64,000 nucleotides of DNA from Jannaschia pohangensis (GCF_900113875.1 NZ_FORA01000002.1:310001-374000), one strand, 5' to 3'. Positions 1 through 8,354 are shown, counted from the first letter of the stretch. A program made the numbers and translations. Notes: generated by a model from the sequence alone, not told the origin.

Positions 1-162
1 GCGGACCGCCCCGGGGGCAGGGGCAGCGAAAGACAGCAAAACGAAGACGAGGACAAAGGCGACGATGCCGAAATAGAACCACCAGTATTCCGACCGCGAT
101 GCCCGCCCGGTGACGTCGAAATACTTCTGCAAACAGGTCGTGATGGCTTCGGCAAACGTCAT
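1..162 (-). CDS. DUF805 family inner-membrane protein, N-terminal part
   Basis: The first 54 residues are visible and the gene runs off the left edge of the window. It begins [20 protein letters not shown] and continues [11 protein letters not shown] followed by a long hydrophobic segment. The combination of a short amphipathic start, an R-S-E-Y-W-W-F motif and a membrane helix is the signature of DUF805 (YhaH-like) small membrane proteins, whose function is unknown. The ATG (160-162) overlaps the TGA of plsY in an ATGA arrangement, so translation is probably coupled to plsY. The RSEYW motif makes the family call fairly secure. The rest of the gene cannot be judged. Confidence 0.85.
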   Translation of the reverse strand, partial: MTFAEAITTCLQKYFDVTGRASRSEYWWFYFGIVAFVLVFVLLSFAAPAPGAVR

Positions 163-761
163 TTCTTCCCGATCTTCGGTTCATCCCCCGTGCGGATGCG
201 GGCGATGTTCGCCCTATGACGATAGAATATCAGCGCGGCCAGACCAACGCAGAGCGCCACCGCGTTCGGCGCAAGCCAAAGCGCCCATGCCGGCGCGCTG
301 ACCGCCGCCAGAAGGGCCGCGAGCGACGACATGCGGAAGGCGGCGGCCATGGCGAGCCACGTCAGGCAGGCCGCGGCGCCGAGGGGAAACGACAGCGCCA
401 GAAGGGTGCCAAGGAACGTCGCCACCCCCTTGCCACCGTGGAACCGCAGGAACACCGGGAAGCAATGGCCAAGGAAGGCCATCAGCCCCGCCAGCTGCGC
501 CGCGTCTTCGCCGACCAGCGCCCGCGCCAGCAGCACCGCGACCCCGCCCTTGCCCGCATCCCCCAGAAGGGTCAGCAGCGCGGCAGGCTTGTTGCCGGTG
601 CGCAGAACATTGGTCGCCCCGATGTTACCCGACCCGATCTTGCGCAGATCGCCCAGACCGAACAGCCGCGCCATCACGATCCCGAAGGGCACCGATCCCA
701 GAAGATAGGCCAGAACGGCCACCAGAAGCAGCATGACGGGCGGATTGACGATCTCAGGCAT
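159..761 (-). CDS. plsY: Glycerol-3-phosphate acyltransferase PlsY
   Basis: PlsY is an inner-membrane enzyme that transfers the acyl group of acyl-phosphate to glycerol-3-phosphate, giving lysophosphatidic acid, the first step of phospholipid synthesis. The 200-residue product has the usual length and about five to seven membrane segments. It carries the conserved cytoplasmic loop motifs [12 protein letters not shown] and [11 protein letters not shown], which bind phosphate and substrate. The ATG at 761 is chosen because the longer reading uses a TTG at 782. The start overlaps the end of the DUF1444-like gene by 8 nt and the stop overlaps the DUF805 start, so it sits inside a coupled operon with pyrimidine genes. 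Confidence 0.95.
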   Translation of the reverse strand: MPEIVNPPVMLLLVAVLAYLLGSVPFGIVMARLFGLGDLRKIGSGNIGATNVLRTGNKPAALLTLLGDAGKGGVAVLLARALVGEDAAQLAGLMAFLGHCFPVFLRFHGGKGVATFLGTLLALSFPLGAAACLTWLAMAAAFRMSSLAALLAAVSAPAWALWLAPNAVALCVGLAALIFYRHRANIARIRTGDEPKIGKK

Positions 762-1653
762 CCGGCCCTCCCACGGGCGCAAAGCCGCCCTCGCCGTCGG
801 GTTGGAACTGCGGCCGGAAATCGCCCGCGGGCGTCCAGCTCCAGATCAGGTCCGACTGGCGGTGCGCCAGGTCGTCGGTGAACATGGCGGCAAGATTGCG
901 AACCGCCAGCGGGTCGTTGGCGTCGATGGCGAAGATCTGATCCCGGGTCGGATAGGAGAGCAGCGCGGTGGCCCAGCCGGTCTGTCGCAGGATCGTGTCC
1001 ACCTCGCCCATCGGGACAAGGCTGCCGGTCAACCACGGATCGCCCGGCACGGTGATCAAGTGCAGGCCGTGGCCGATATCCTCGACCGAGGCGTCGACGT
1101 TCAGGCGGGCCCAGTTGTCCTGGCAGAGCGCGATCAGCGCGGCATCGTCCAGACCCAGGCCCGTCACCTCGGCGGCGGACACCATGCGGACAGAGTCGGG
1201 CCGGTTTTCCGCGACCATGATGACGAGGTCGCCATGCTGCGGCAGGAACCAGGGCGAAGGAAGGTCAGGGGTCGCTCCGCGACCGTCCTGCCAGAGTTTC
1301 TGCGCAACTTCCCAACCGGGCTGCCCGGTGGCGTAGCCACCGTGTCGCAGCAGGATCAGAAGGTCGTCGAGGTCGATCACGTCCGACGCTGGCTCGGTCA
1401 CGGAGCGGACATAGCGGTTGACCAGGTCGTCGCGCTCGGACGCGCCTGTCCGCGACAAGTACAGCCAGAGGTTGTGGGCGTCGATGCGGGTCTCCTGCCC
1501 CGACGCGCCCTCAACCGTCACATCAAAGGTCAGCGGCCCCGTCCGCGTGATCGCGCGAACCTGCGGCAGGGCCAGCGCCGCGCGCATCAGCGCCTTTTCG
1601 AGCGCGTCCTGATCCAGATCGCCCGAGGCGCCCTTCTTGAACCATCCGAACAT
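754..1653 (-). CDS. DUF1444-like (YtpQ-type) cytosolic protein
   Basis: A 299-residue soluble protein with no signal peptide or membrane segment. It starts MFGWFKKG and contains an R-x-Y-x-R-S-V region followed by L-L-I-L-L-R and later '[11 protein letters not shown]', which resemble the DUF1444/YtpQ family of unknown function. The assignment is from memory of the family and is moderate. The ATG at 1651-1653 overlaps the TGA of the dihydroorotase-like gene by one base, and the 3' end overlaps plsY, so it is translated with its neighbours. Nothing in the sequence indicates a catalytic role. Confidence 0.7.
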   Translation of the reverse strand: MFGWFKKGASGDLDQDALEKALMRAALALPQVRAITRTGPLTFDVTVEGASGQETRIDAHNLWLYLSRTGASERDDLVNRYVRSVTEPASDVIDLDDLLILLRHGGYATGQPGWEVAQKLWQDGRGATPDLPSPWFLPQHGDLVIMVAENRPDSVRMVSAAEVTGLGLDDAALIALCQDNWARLNVDASVEDIGHGLHLITVPGDPWLTGSLVPMGEVDTILRQTGWATALLSYPTRDQIFAIDANDPLAVRNLAAMFTDDLAHRQSDLIWSWTPAGDFRPQFQPDGEGGFAPVGGPDA

Positions 1654-2921
1654 CAGACTGCATCCTCCCGATCGAAAACCCGCACACCTCCGACCCAGGT
1701 GCCGATCACCCGGCCTTCCATTCGCGCGCCGTCGAACGGGGTGTTCTTGGATTTGGACGCCAGTTTGAATCGATTCAGCACGAAGGGCGCATCCGGGTCA
1801 AACAGCACGAGGTCGGCAGGCGCGCCCTCGGCCAATGTCCCCGCCGCAAGGCCCAGACGCCGCGCCGGATTCGTCGAAAGCGCCCGCCAGAGCGTCGGCA
1901 GGTCGATATGGCCCGCGTGGACCAGACGCATCGCGGCGGGCAGCAGGGTTTCCAGACCGACCGCCCCCGGGGCCGCCTCCTCGAAAGGCAGGCGCTTGGA
2001 TTCCTCGTCCTGGGGTGTGTGCATGGAGCTGATGATGTCGATGGTCCCATCGGCCAGCGCCTCGACGACGGCCAGCCGGTCCTCCTCGTCGCGCAGGGGC
2101 GGCGTGACCTTGAAGAAGGTGCGGTAGTCGGCCACGTCCAGCACGTTGAGCGTCAGGTGGTGGATCGACGTCCCCGCCGTCACATCCACGCCCTCGGCCT
2201 TGGCACGGCGCAGGGCGGGCAAGGCCGCCGCCACCGTCACCTGATCGAGGTGGTAAGCCACCCCCGTGGCCGCCGCCAGCGCCAGGTCCCGCTCGATCCC
2301 CATGCGTTCGGCCAGGGGCGAGACACCGGGCAAGCCGCGCAGCGAAGCGAATTTGCCCGAGGTGACGCAAGCGCCCGACGACAGCCCCGGATCCTGCGGA
2401 TGACCGATGACCAGCGCGCCGAGCGAGCGGGCATAGACCATGCAGCGGCTCAGGACCTTGGTGTCGGTGACCACATGGGTGCCATCGGTGAAGGCCACCG
2501 CACCCGCATCGCGCAGAAACCCGATCTCGACCATCTCGCGGCCCGCACGACTGCGGGTCAGGGCCGACATGTGCAGGACATTGACGCAGGCCTCGGCGGC
2601 GCGCGACCGGGCGTGCTGCAACATCTCGGGGCTGTCGATGACGGGAATGGTGTCGGGTCGACAGACCATCGTCGTGACCCCGCCGCGCGCCGCCGCGGCA
2701 CCGGCGGTGCGGAAGCTTTCCTTGTGACGCTCGCCCGGTTCCCCGACCTTCACGCCCAGATCCACGATGCCCGGCGCCAGGCATTTGCCCTTGCAGTCGA
2801 TGACGTCCAAGGCAGGCCCCGGCGCGGTGATCCGCCCCCCCTCGATCCGCAGATCGCCAAGGGTGTCGGTTCCGGCCACGGGATCGATCAGGCGGGCATT
2901 GGTCAGAAGGGTCGCGCTCAT
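1653..2921 (-). CDS. pyrC: Dihydroorotase homologue lacking metal-site and catalytic residues (PyrC', PyrX-like)
   Basis: The 422-residue product has the full amidohydrolase fold of the long-form dihydroorotase family, which closes carbamoyl-aspartate to dihydroorotate. The active site is degenerate. The HxH metal motif after 'IVDL' reads G56-V-K58. The 'TDHAPH' catalytic motif reads S299-M-H-T-P-Q304, so the Asp is lost. The 'HVS' histidine region reads L-D-Q-V-T around 225-229. Flanking residues such as 'TSIHHLTLN' and 'GLETLLP' are kept, so the alignment is clear. In pseudomonads an inactive homologue (PyrC'/PyrX) is a structural partner of aspartate carbamoyltransferase. The nearby pyrB suggests the same role here. 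The ATG at 2921 is preferred over an upstream start at 2957. Confidence 0.88.
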   Translation of the reverse strand: MSATLLTNARLIDPVAGTDTLGDLRIEGGRITAPGPALDVIDCKGKCLAPGIVDLGVKVGEPGERHKESFRTAGAAAARGGVTTMVCRPDTIPVIDSPEMLQHARSRAAEACVNVLHMSALTRSRAGREMVEIGFLRDAGAVAFTDGTHVVTDTKVLSRCMVYARSLGALVIGHPQDPGLSSGACVTSGKFASLRGLPGVSPLAERMGIERDLALAAATGVAYHLDQVTVAAALPALRRAKAEGVDVTAGTSIHHLTLNVLDVADYRTFFKVTPPLRDEEDRLAVVEALADGTIDIISSMHTPQDEESKRLPFEEAAPGAVGLETLLPAAMRLVHAGHIDLPTLWRALSTNPARRLGLAAGTLAEGAPADLVLFDPDAPFVLNRFKLASKSKNTPFDGARMEGRVIGTWVGGVRVFDREDAV

Positions 2922-2984
2922 GCCACCGGAGTATCGCCGCACCGGGACCAAGTCCATCGGGGAAGCGCCATTGTCTGCCCGCCC

Positions 2985-3515
2985 TCAGATCAGGATCAGG
3001 ACAGCCGCCAGGGCCAGCGCGGCCAGCACGATCCAGACGATCGTGGCCCCCTTCGGACCGGGACGGGACGTCGGCTTGGGCCTTGCGGGCATCGGTGATG
3101 TGGCCGTCGGGCGCGGCAGGGTGGTCGGGGCCATGTCGGCCTCGGTCGGGGCATAGCTGCCGATGTGGGTGAGGTCGGACCGGGGCGACAGGCTGCTCAG
3201 CCCCGCGACAGCCCCCGCCGCCAGCACGATCACCGTGCCGCCCAGACCGTCGAGGCGGGCGGCGTCGGGGGCGAGCGTTTCCCCGGGGATATCATGGGCC
3301 TGCGCCAGATAGGCGCGCAAACCCATGGGCGCGACATCGCCCACCTCGAAGACCTCGGCGAATTTCGCATCGACCGACCCGCCCACGGCCGCCTGAAGGC
3401 CCGACGAGTCATCGGCAGGCCCGGTCAGATAGCTTTGCGTCGGGATCGGCGCGCCCCCGTCCGAGACGGCGAAAACGTGGATGCGAGGGTCGCGGGGCGG
3501 AATGGGAAAGGTCAT
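2985..3515 (-). CDS. Unknown protein with C-terminal membrane anchor, between pyrB and pyrC'
   Basis: A 176-residue protein starting MTFPIPPRDPRIHVFAVSD. The first ~120 residues are soluble. A proline- and threonine-rich linker follows, and the last ~20 residues form a single strongly hydrophobic segment ending VLILI, so it looks like a tail-anchored membrane protein. No catalytic motif is recognised. It lies between pyrB and the degenerate dihydroorotase in the same orientation. It may link the pyrimidine enzymes to the membrane, but that is inference from position only. Confidence 0.75.
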   Translation of the reverse strand: MTFPIPPRDPRIHVFAVSDGGAPIPTQSYLTGPADDSSGLQAAVGGSVDAKFAEVFEVGDVAPMGLRAYLAQAHDIPGETLAPDAARLDGLGGTVIVLAAGAVAGLSSLSPRSDLTHIGSYAPTEADMAPTTLPRPTATSPMPARPKPTSRPGPKGATIVWIVLAALALAAVLILI

Positions 3516-3596
3516 GAGATCAGGTCACCGATGTCGTTGCTGGCAGGGGTCAACGCGCGGGGACCGGACGGGTTTCGCGCCACGACCTGCGGTCCA

Positions 3597-4541
3597 TCAT
3601 GCCGTTGCGCGCAGGTTCTGCGCCAGCAGATCCATCGCGGCCATGCGGACGGCGACGCCCATCTCGACCTGTTCCTGAATGACCGAGCGGTTGATGTCGT
3701 CGGCGAGGGTTCCGTCGATCTCGACGCCGCGATTCATGGGGCCCGGGTGCATGACGATGGCGTCGGGATTGGCATGGGCCAGCTTGGCGGCGTCGAGGCC
3801 GAAGCGGTGGTAATACTCCCGCTCGGAGGGGATGAAACCGCCGTCCATCCGCTCTTTCTGAAGGCGGAGCATCATGACGACATCGGCGCCCTTCAGGCCC
3901 TCTTCCATGTTATCGGTGACCTCCACCCCGAACTCCGCGATCCCCGACGGCATGAGCGTGGGCGGGCCGACAAGGCGGACGCGGTTCTCCATCTTGCCCA
4001 GCAGGATCAGGTTGGAGCGGGCGACGCGGGAATGGGCGATGTCGCCGCAGATGGCGATGGTCAGGCGGTGCAGGCGACCCTTGGCGCGGCGGATGGTCAG
4101 CGCGTCCAGAAGGGCCTGGGTCGGGTGTTCATGTTTGCCGTCGCCCGCATTGAGCACCGCGCAATTCACCTTGTCCGCCAAGAGGTTGACCGCCCCCGAA
4201 TGGGGATGGCGCACCACCAGCAGGTCGGGGCGCATGGCGTTGAGCGTCAGAGCGGTATCGATCAGCGTCTCGCCTTTTTTCAGACTGCTGGCCTGCATCG
4301 CCATGTTCATCACGTCGGCACCCAGCCGTTTGCCCGCGATCTCGAAGGAGGCCTGTGTGCGGGTCGAGGCCTCGAAGAACATGTTGATCTGGGTGAGACC
4401 GGCAAGGGCGTCGCCGTGCTTGTGGCCCGCGCGGGTGGCTTCGGCATAGTGGTCAGCGCGGTCGAGGAGGGCGGTGATCTCGACCGGGTGCAGGGGCTCG
4501 ATGCCCAGGAGGTGGCGCTGTGTGAACATGTCCGGCTTCAT
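3597..4541 (-). CDS. pyrB: Aspartate carbamoyltransferase catalytic subunit
   Basis: PyrB condenses carbamoyl phosphate with aspartate in the committed step of pyrimidine synthesis. The 314-residue product has the carbamoyl-phosphate motif [12 protein letters not shown], the [11 protein letters not shown] motif and the C-terminal [12 protein letters not shown] motif, and matches the usual length of about 310. The open frame continues far upstream into sequence with no family similarity; the ATG at 4541 ([13 protein letters not shown]) fits the family, with a second possible ATG at 4529. No regulatory subunit PyrI is present, as expected for the class that pairs with an inactive dihydroorotase. 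A run of phased GTACAC repeats lies about 100-140 nt upstream. Confidence 0.95.
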   Translation of the reverse strand: MKPDMFTQRHLLGIEPLHPVEITALLDRADHYAEATRAGHKHGDALAGLTQINMFFEASTRTQASFEIAGKRLGADVMNMAMQASSLKKGETLIDTALTLNAMRPDLLVVRHPHSGAVNLLADKVNCAVLNAGDGKHEHPTQALLDALTIRRAKGRLHRLTIAICGDIAHSRVARSNLILLGKMENRVRLVGPPTLMPSGIAEFGVEVTDNMEEGLKGADVVMMLRLQKERMDGGFIPSEREYYHRFGLDAAKLAHANPDAIVMHPGPMNRGVEIDGTLADDINRSVIQEQVEMGVAVRMAAMDLLAQNLRATA

Positions 4542-4633
4542 GCCGTCTGCGGTGGCGTCAATCAATGGGCTTCGTGTGACCTTGCCGTCACACTGCACGG
4601 GCCGGACCCTTATTTTCATGGGAAAAACAGGTG

Positions 4634-6100
4634 TCACCCCAGGTACACCCCCCGTACACCCGCTGTACAGACGCGCGTACACCCCCCTGCGCACGCCCGC
4701 GCGGCGCGGCGCAACGGGGCTCTGTTCAATGTCACGCGCGCCTGCGCGGAAAGCGCGGCGGAAGGGCAGTCGAGCGTCACGGCGATTTCCGCAAGGAGCG
4801 GAGCGTCCCGGTACGCCGTGGCGATGTGGATGGCGTCGGAGGTGTGCCCCGCTTTGGCGAGCGCACGGGAGAGGTCTCTGAACTGGCGGAAGGTTTCGCG
4901 CGGCAGGGGGCCGAGGGCGCGGAACTGCCGATAGGTCGCCGTGCCGCCCGCGATGTCGCCCGCGTCGAACTGGGCCGTCGCCCATGCGGCGAGGGTGGGC
5001 ATGCGCAGGTCGAAATCCAAATGGTCCAACAGATCATCCAGATCGGTTCGACCCGCACCATGGGCCGCCCGGGCGGCGGCGGCGGCGATGGCCGCAGTTT
5101 TGTGTTTCGTGCGGATATCTTCGAGGTCAGCCGTCCCGATCACGCCGGAAAGCATGTCATAGTCGCCGGTAACCCCGGCAAGTATGGCGAAGGCCTCCTG
5201 GACATAATCTGCGTTGAGCGGGTCAGGCGCCACGCGTGCGACAAGATCCAGAGTTCCTTCCCAATCGCCGTCTTTTGCGGCGTCTTTCACGAGAATTCCG
5301 AAAAGCCGTCTCGGGAGGGGTCCGTCGACTTCGGCCGCGAGTTCGTTTGCATAGGCCTTTAGCCGGTCCTTCTGCGCAGGGGTTGCGGCACGCTCGGTTG
5401 CGTAACCAAGCCAATGGTAGCGCATCTGCGCCTTTGGCAGGGCGCTGATGGTGGCGATCAGCGCGTCGATCTCGCCTGTCGCGAGGACGTGCCGGAAGCC
5501 GAACCATTCAACTTGGTGCTTCTCGGGGAATTCCGGCATCAGGGACGTGAGACTGCGGGCTTCGTCCAGATGCCCCGCGAGCGCGAGCGCAGTCGCAGCG
5601 GAGAAGACACGATCAGGATGGTCCGCCAGATGTGTTTCGAGACCCGCCATGTCACCGCGCGCCCCCAGACACCGCGCGATGGCACCGGAGGCGTCGAGAC
5701 GGTCATCAAAGCGCCGGTCTTCGTCGGTCACCGTCGCCTCAAGCGATGACAGATGGTCGATCAGTCGGGCGGACATCACCGGCCCCGGTCCATAGATCAA
5801 GCCACAGGCGCGGCCCGACAGAAGGGACAGTTGCGTTGACCCCGAGGGCACCCTGGCCTGAAGCCGGTCGAAGAAGATCGGGGCGAAATCCTCCATGGGT
5901 ATGGTCCCCGAGGACTCGACGATCCGGGCAATATCCAAAAGGTCCTGAACGAAAAAGGCGCCGTCAGAGGACGTTTCATCAGCGGCGACCTCAAAAGCCA
6001 TTTCCAGCACGCAATCGCGGGTGGGGGCCGACTGGCAGGTGTCGGCCTTTGCCCCGGTTGCGGCGGCGAGGAGAAGGAGAAGGGCGAGGAGGGACCGCAT
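4634..6100 (-). CDS. Secreted or periplasmic unknown protein with helical-repeat character
   Basis: A 488-residue product beginning [20 protein letters not shown], a clear Sec signal peptide with an A-K-A cleavage site. The mature part is almost entirely predicted helix with repeated A-L-A-G-H / A-x-A-A-A segments resembling degenerate TPR-type solenoids; no catalytic motif is seen. Two cysteine pairs occur near the mature N-terminus (C-Q-S-A-P-T-R-D-C). A longer start at 6133 would add eleven residues before the signal, so 6100 is chosen. The middle of the gene (about 5100-5950) is visibly less GC-rich than its neighbours. It precedes pyrB on the same strand with a 92-nt gap; no functional link is evident. 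Confidence 0.75.
   Translation of the reverse strand: MRSLLALLLLLAAATGAKADTCQSAPTRDCVLEMAFEVAADETSSDGAFFVQDLLDIARIVESSGTIPMEDFAPIFFDRLQARVPSGSTQLSLLSGRACGLIYGPGPVMSARLIDHLSSLEATVTDEDRRFDDRLDASGAIARCLGARGDMAGLETHLADHPDRVFSAATALALAGHLDEARSLTSLMPEFPEKHQVEWFGFRHVLATGEIDALIATISALPKAQMRYHWLGYATERAATPAQKDRLKAYANELAAEVDGPLPRRLFGILVKDAAKDGDWEGTLDLVARVAPDPLNADYVQEAFAILAGVTGDYDMLSGVIGTADLEDIRTKHKTAAIAAAAARAAHGAGRTDLDDLLDHLDFDLRMPTLAAWATAQFDAGDIAGGTATYRQFRALGPLPRETFRQFRDLSRALAKAGHTSDAIHIATAYRDAPLLAEIAVTLDCPSAALSAQARVTLNRAPLRRAARACAGGCTRVCTAGVRGVYLG
4643..4683. repeat. Helically spaced GTACAC/G direct repeats upstream of pyrB
   Basis: Four GTACA motifs begin at 4643, 4654, 4665 and 4678, with spacings of 11, 11 and 13 bases. 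Three read GTACAC and one reads GTACAG. They occupy the last codons of the upstream secreted-protein gene and end about 100 nt before the pyrB start. A spacing near one helical turn is what a cooperative DNA-binding protein would use, but chance in a GC-rich coding end cannot be excluded. Confidence 0.4.
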
Positions 6101-6174
6101 GAGCCGGTGGGTAGAGTCGGATTGGGGCAGCATTTTGGAGGTTGAGCGCGCGGGGGGCGCACGGGGGCGCCGAG

Positions 6175-6197
6175 ATCCCCGGGTCGAGCCCGAGGAT
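6175..6197. repeat. Intergenic palindrome of the alphaproteobacterial GGGTCGAGCCCGAGGAT type
   Basis: ATCCCCGGG and CCCGAGGAT arms flank a short TCGAGC loop, giving a 9-bp stem with one mismatch. Sequences of this kind are scattered through alphaproteobacterial genomes and give rise to spurious 'DPRVEPEDD' peptides. It sits in the divergent intergenic region between the secreted protein and the uracil-DNA glycosylase gene, and no second copy was noticed in this window. Confidence 0.55.
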
Positions 6198-6291
6198 GAC
6201 GGTGCGCGGGGTGTGGGTACCGGGGTGACTTTGGCGCGATGGTTTGTCCTTGGCCCTTCCCGACTCGGGGGGGGTGGGTTAGGTCCCTTGA

Positions 6292-7077
6292 ATGATCGAA
6301 GAGATGGATCCGATTGCCGCGCGGGCCACGCTGGAATGGCTGATGGAGATGGGCTGTGACGAGGCCATCGGGGCGGAGCCCGTGGACCGTTTCGCCCTGC
6401 CCGAGCGGATGCCCGGCGGTGCGGCCCCGGCGCGTGCGGCAGCAGTGTCTGCGGCCCCGGTTGCGCCCGTTGTCACCGATCCCGTGGCCGAGGCGGAGGC
6501 GCTGGCCCGGGGGGCCGCGACGCTGGACGCGCTGCGGGATGCTTTGAACGGCTATGACCACTGCGCGTTGAAGAAGGGGGCCAAGTCGCTGGTCTTCAGC
6601 GACGGCAACCCGGCGGCGCGCGTCATGATCATCGGCGAGGCTCCGGGGCGCGAGGAGGACCGGGCGGGCAAGCCCTTCGTCGGGCAGGCCGGGCAATTGC
6701 TGGACCGGATGCTGGGGGCCATCGGCCTTTCGCGCGACACGCTCGACGCGACGCGGGCCGTCTATATCACCAACGTCCTGCCCTGGCGGCCGCCGTCGAA
6801 TCGCGACCCGGAGCCCGATGAGGTGGCGATGATGCTGCCGTTTTTGCGCCGTCACGTGGAGCTGGCCGATCCGGACCTGCTGATCTGCATGGGCAACCAC
6901 GCGTGCAACGCGGTTCTGGGCAAACGCGGCATCACCAAGCTGCGCGGGAGCTGGGATGAGGGGTTCGGCAAGCCGGTCCTGCCGATGCTGCACCCGGCCT
7001 ATCTGCTGCGCCAGCCCGCGGCGAAGCGCGACGCCTGGGCGGATCTGCTGGCCTTGGCGGCGCGGCTGGACGGGTAG
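6292..7077 (+). CDS. Uracil-DNA glycosylase, family 4-like, without the iron-sulfur cysteines
   Basis: The enzyme would remove uracil from DNA for base-excision repair. The 261-residue protein has an N-terminal Ala/Pro-rich extension (about 80 residues) and then the UDG fold with motif GEAPGREED (115-123) and motif HPAYLLR (234-240), both typical of family 4. In classical family 4 enzymes four cysteines bind a 4Fe-4S cluster. Here only C91 remains: the partner position is Y88, the 'KCRPP' cysteine is W in PWRPPSN, and the next is M in EVAMML. It is therefore a cluster-less variant. The ATG at 6292 is used; M5 at 6304 is an alternative. Confidence 0.85.
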   Translation: MIEEMDPIAARATLEWLMEMGCDEAIGAEPVDRFALPERMPGGAAPARAAAVSAAPVAPVVTDPVAEAEALARGAATLDALRDALNGYDHCALKKGAKSLVFSDGNPAARVMIIGEAPGREEDRAGKPFVGQAGQLLDRMLGAIGLSRDTLDATRAVYITNVLPWRPPSNRDPEPDEVAMMLPFLRRHVELADPDLLICMGNHACNAVLGKRGITKLRGSWDEGFGKPVLPMLHPAYLLRQPAAKRDAWADLLALAARLDG

Positions 7078-7188
7078 GCGGGCGACCCGGAAATGGTCCA
7101 GCGGACTGTGACGCGCCGAGCGGGAAGCGGGGGTCGAGAGTGGGGCGGTGGAGACGTCGACGCCGCCGAATGGCAGGTCGGTCGGCGG

Positions 7189-7213
7189 GATCATCGTCCA
7201 ATGGACGATGATC
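7189..7213. repeat. Perfect 11-bp inverted repeat
   Basis: GATCATCGTCC, loop AAT, GGACGATGATC. The arms are fully complementary. It lies 110 nt downstream of the glycosylase gene and could form a hairpin in its transcript, but no T-run follows, so an intrinsic terminator is not supported. A dispersed palindromic repeat or protein-binding site is equally possible. Confidence 0.7.
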
Positions 7214-7276
7214 TAGCTCCGCCTCACCCTCCCAGACCACGAGACCCGAGGTGTCGGTGGCGAAGACGGGCCGTCC

Positions 7277-7317
7277 CCTCTCGGGACATTGCCGCGCAAT
7301 GCCCTGCTGGGCGAGGG
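7277..7317 (+). repeat. REP-like 41-nt palindromic repeat, copy 1, abutting the insertion sequence
   Basis: The stretch starts CCTCTCGGGACATT, has the inner hairpin CATTGC-CGC-GCAATG, and ends GGGCGAGGG directly before the first base of the insertion sequence. It aligns without gaps to the reverse complement of the extra sequence inside the transposase gene (7815-7855), with about 31 of 41 positions identical. The hairpin differs by a compensating G-C to C-G swap. Confidence 0.75.
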
Positions 7318-7335
7318 GGCTCTGTTGCACAAATC
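7318..7335 (+). repeat. Left terminal inverted repeat of the insertion sequence
   Basis: GGCTCTGTTGCACAAATC, an exact match to the reverse complement of the right end at 8391-8408. This is the transposase recognition end. Confidence 0.93.
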
Positions 7336-7380
7336 CTGTAAGGAATTCATCTCGTGAAGCCAGCATGGTAGCTGGGATGC

Positions 7381-8354
7381 ATGAGCAGACCCGCATCCCC
7401 GACCTGCAGGACCAGTAACTGGCCGACCTATAACGAAGCGCTCAAGCGCCGCGGCTCGCTGACGATCTGGTTCGACCCCGAGATGACCTGGGACGCCGCA
7501 CCGACAGGCAGGCGTGGCCGCCAGCAGAGCTATGGCGACGCCGCCATCCAGACGTGCCCGACGATGAAGGTGTTGTTTGGTATGGCGCTCCGTCAGACGA
7601 CAGGCTTCGTCGAAAGCCTGTTGCGGCTGGTTGGTCTCGACTGGGCTGTGCCCGACTTCAGCACCCTGTCCCGCCGCCAGAAGACGTTGGCCGTGAAGAT
7701 CCCGTATCGCGGCTCCAAGGGGCCGCTGCACCTGCTGATCGACAGCACGGGCATCAAGGTCGAGGGCGAAGGCGAGTGGCACGCCCGCAAGCACGGCGGC
7801 CCCAAACGACGGGTCCACTGACCGGCAGGGCATTCCAGCGGAATGTCCCGAGAGGTTGGCGCCAGATCCACCTTGGGATTGATGAGGAAACACTGGAGAT
7901 CCGCGTTGTCGAGGTCACCGGGAGCCATATTGGCGACGCCCCGGTGTTGCCAGACCTTCTCGGCCAGATCCCGGAGGGCCAGGAAATTGGCAGCGTCACG
8001 GCAGACGGGGCCTACGATACTCGCAAATGCCACGATGCGATCGCCGATCGCGGTGCCCATGCGGTCATTCCGCCCCGCAAGAACGCCAAGCCGTGGAAGG
8101 CCGTCACCGCAGGGGCCGCAGCGCGCAACGAGGCCCAGCGCGCTGCGAAATACCTCGGTCGGGCGCTGTGGCGACGATGGAGCGGATACCACCGACGGCG
8201 CCGCGTCGAGACGAAGATGCACTGCGTGAAACTGCTGGGCCAGCGGCTCATGGCACGGGACTTCGACCGTCAGGTCGCCGAACTCCAGGTCCGCATCGCC
8301 GTCCTCAACGGCTACACCGCGCTCGGCATCCCTGTCACAGAGGCCGTGGGATAA
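7381..8354 (+). pseudogene. IS903-type transposase interrupted by a 41-nt palindromic insertion
   Basis: The first part (7381-7815) reads a normal IS5/IS903 N-terminal region, YNEALKRRGSL to KHGGPKRRV, including the first catalytic Asp in LLIDSTGIK. It then meets a TGA at 7819. The family sequence resumes in another frame at 7857 with W-R-Q-I-H-L-G-I-D and runs to TAA at 8354, including VTADGAYDTRKCH (second Asp) and the Y-R-E-like region GYHRRRRVETKMH (Glu). Removing the 41 nt between 7815 and 7857 restores one frame. The break is therefore an insertion, not a programmed frameshift. Confidence 0.9.
7815..7855 (-). repeat. REP-like 41-nt palindromic repeat, copy 2, inside the transposase gene
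   Basis: Read on the minus strand this stretch starts CCTCTCGGGACATT, has the hairpin CATTCC-GCT-GGAATG and then AATGCCCTGC. It aligns to copy 1 at 7277-7317. Stem positions that differ are changed on both sides, so pairing is preserved. It is inverted relative to copy 1 and shifts the transposase reading frame. Boundaries are uncertain by one or two bases. Confidence 0.75.

Larger units (their letters stand above)
7078..7317. other. Intergenic patch with palindromes left of the insertion sequence
   Basis: 240 bases between the glycosylase stop and the left end of the insertion sequence hold no convincing gene. Short open frames on both strands here are Arg/Pro-rich and look like readings through palindromes. 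The stretch contains a perfect 11-bp inverted repeat (7189-7213) and a 41-nt REP-like palindrome (7277-7317) that ends exactly where the insertion sequence begins. Confidence 0.7.

Noticed and set aside
3165-4934. Long plus-strand open frame of about 589 codons
   Set aside because: It is antisense to pyrB and its neighbour, is rich in Arg, His, Gln and Gly, and has no family features; high-GC third positions on the real strand create it.
7093-7396. Short coding frames on both strands left of the insertion sequence
   Set aside because: They run through palindromes and are Arg/Pro-rich with no start signals; treated as non-coding repeats.
7381-8354. Two transposase frames read as a programmed frameshift (orfA/orfB) pair
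   Set aside because: IS903-type transposases are single-frame. The frame change coincides with a 41-nt palindromic insertion and a stop, not with a slippery site and overlap.
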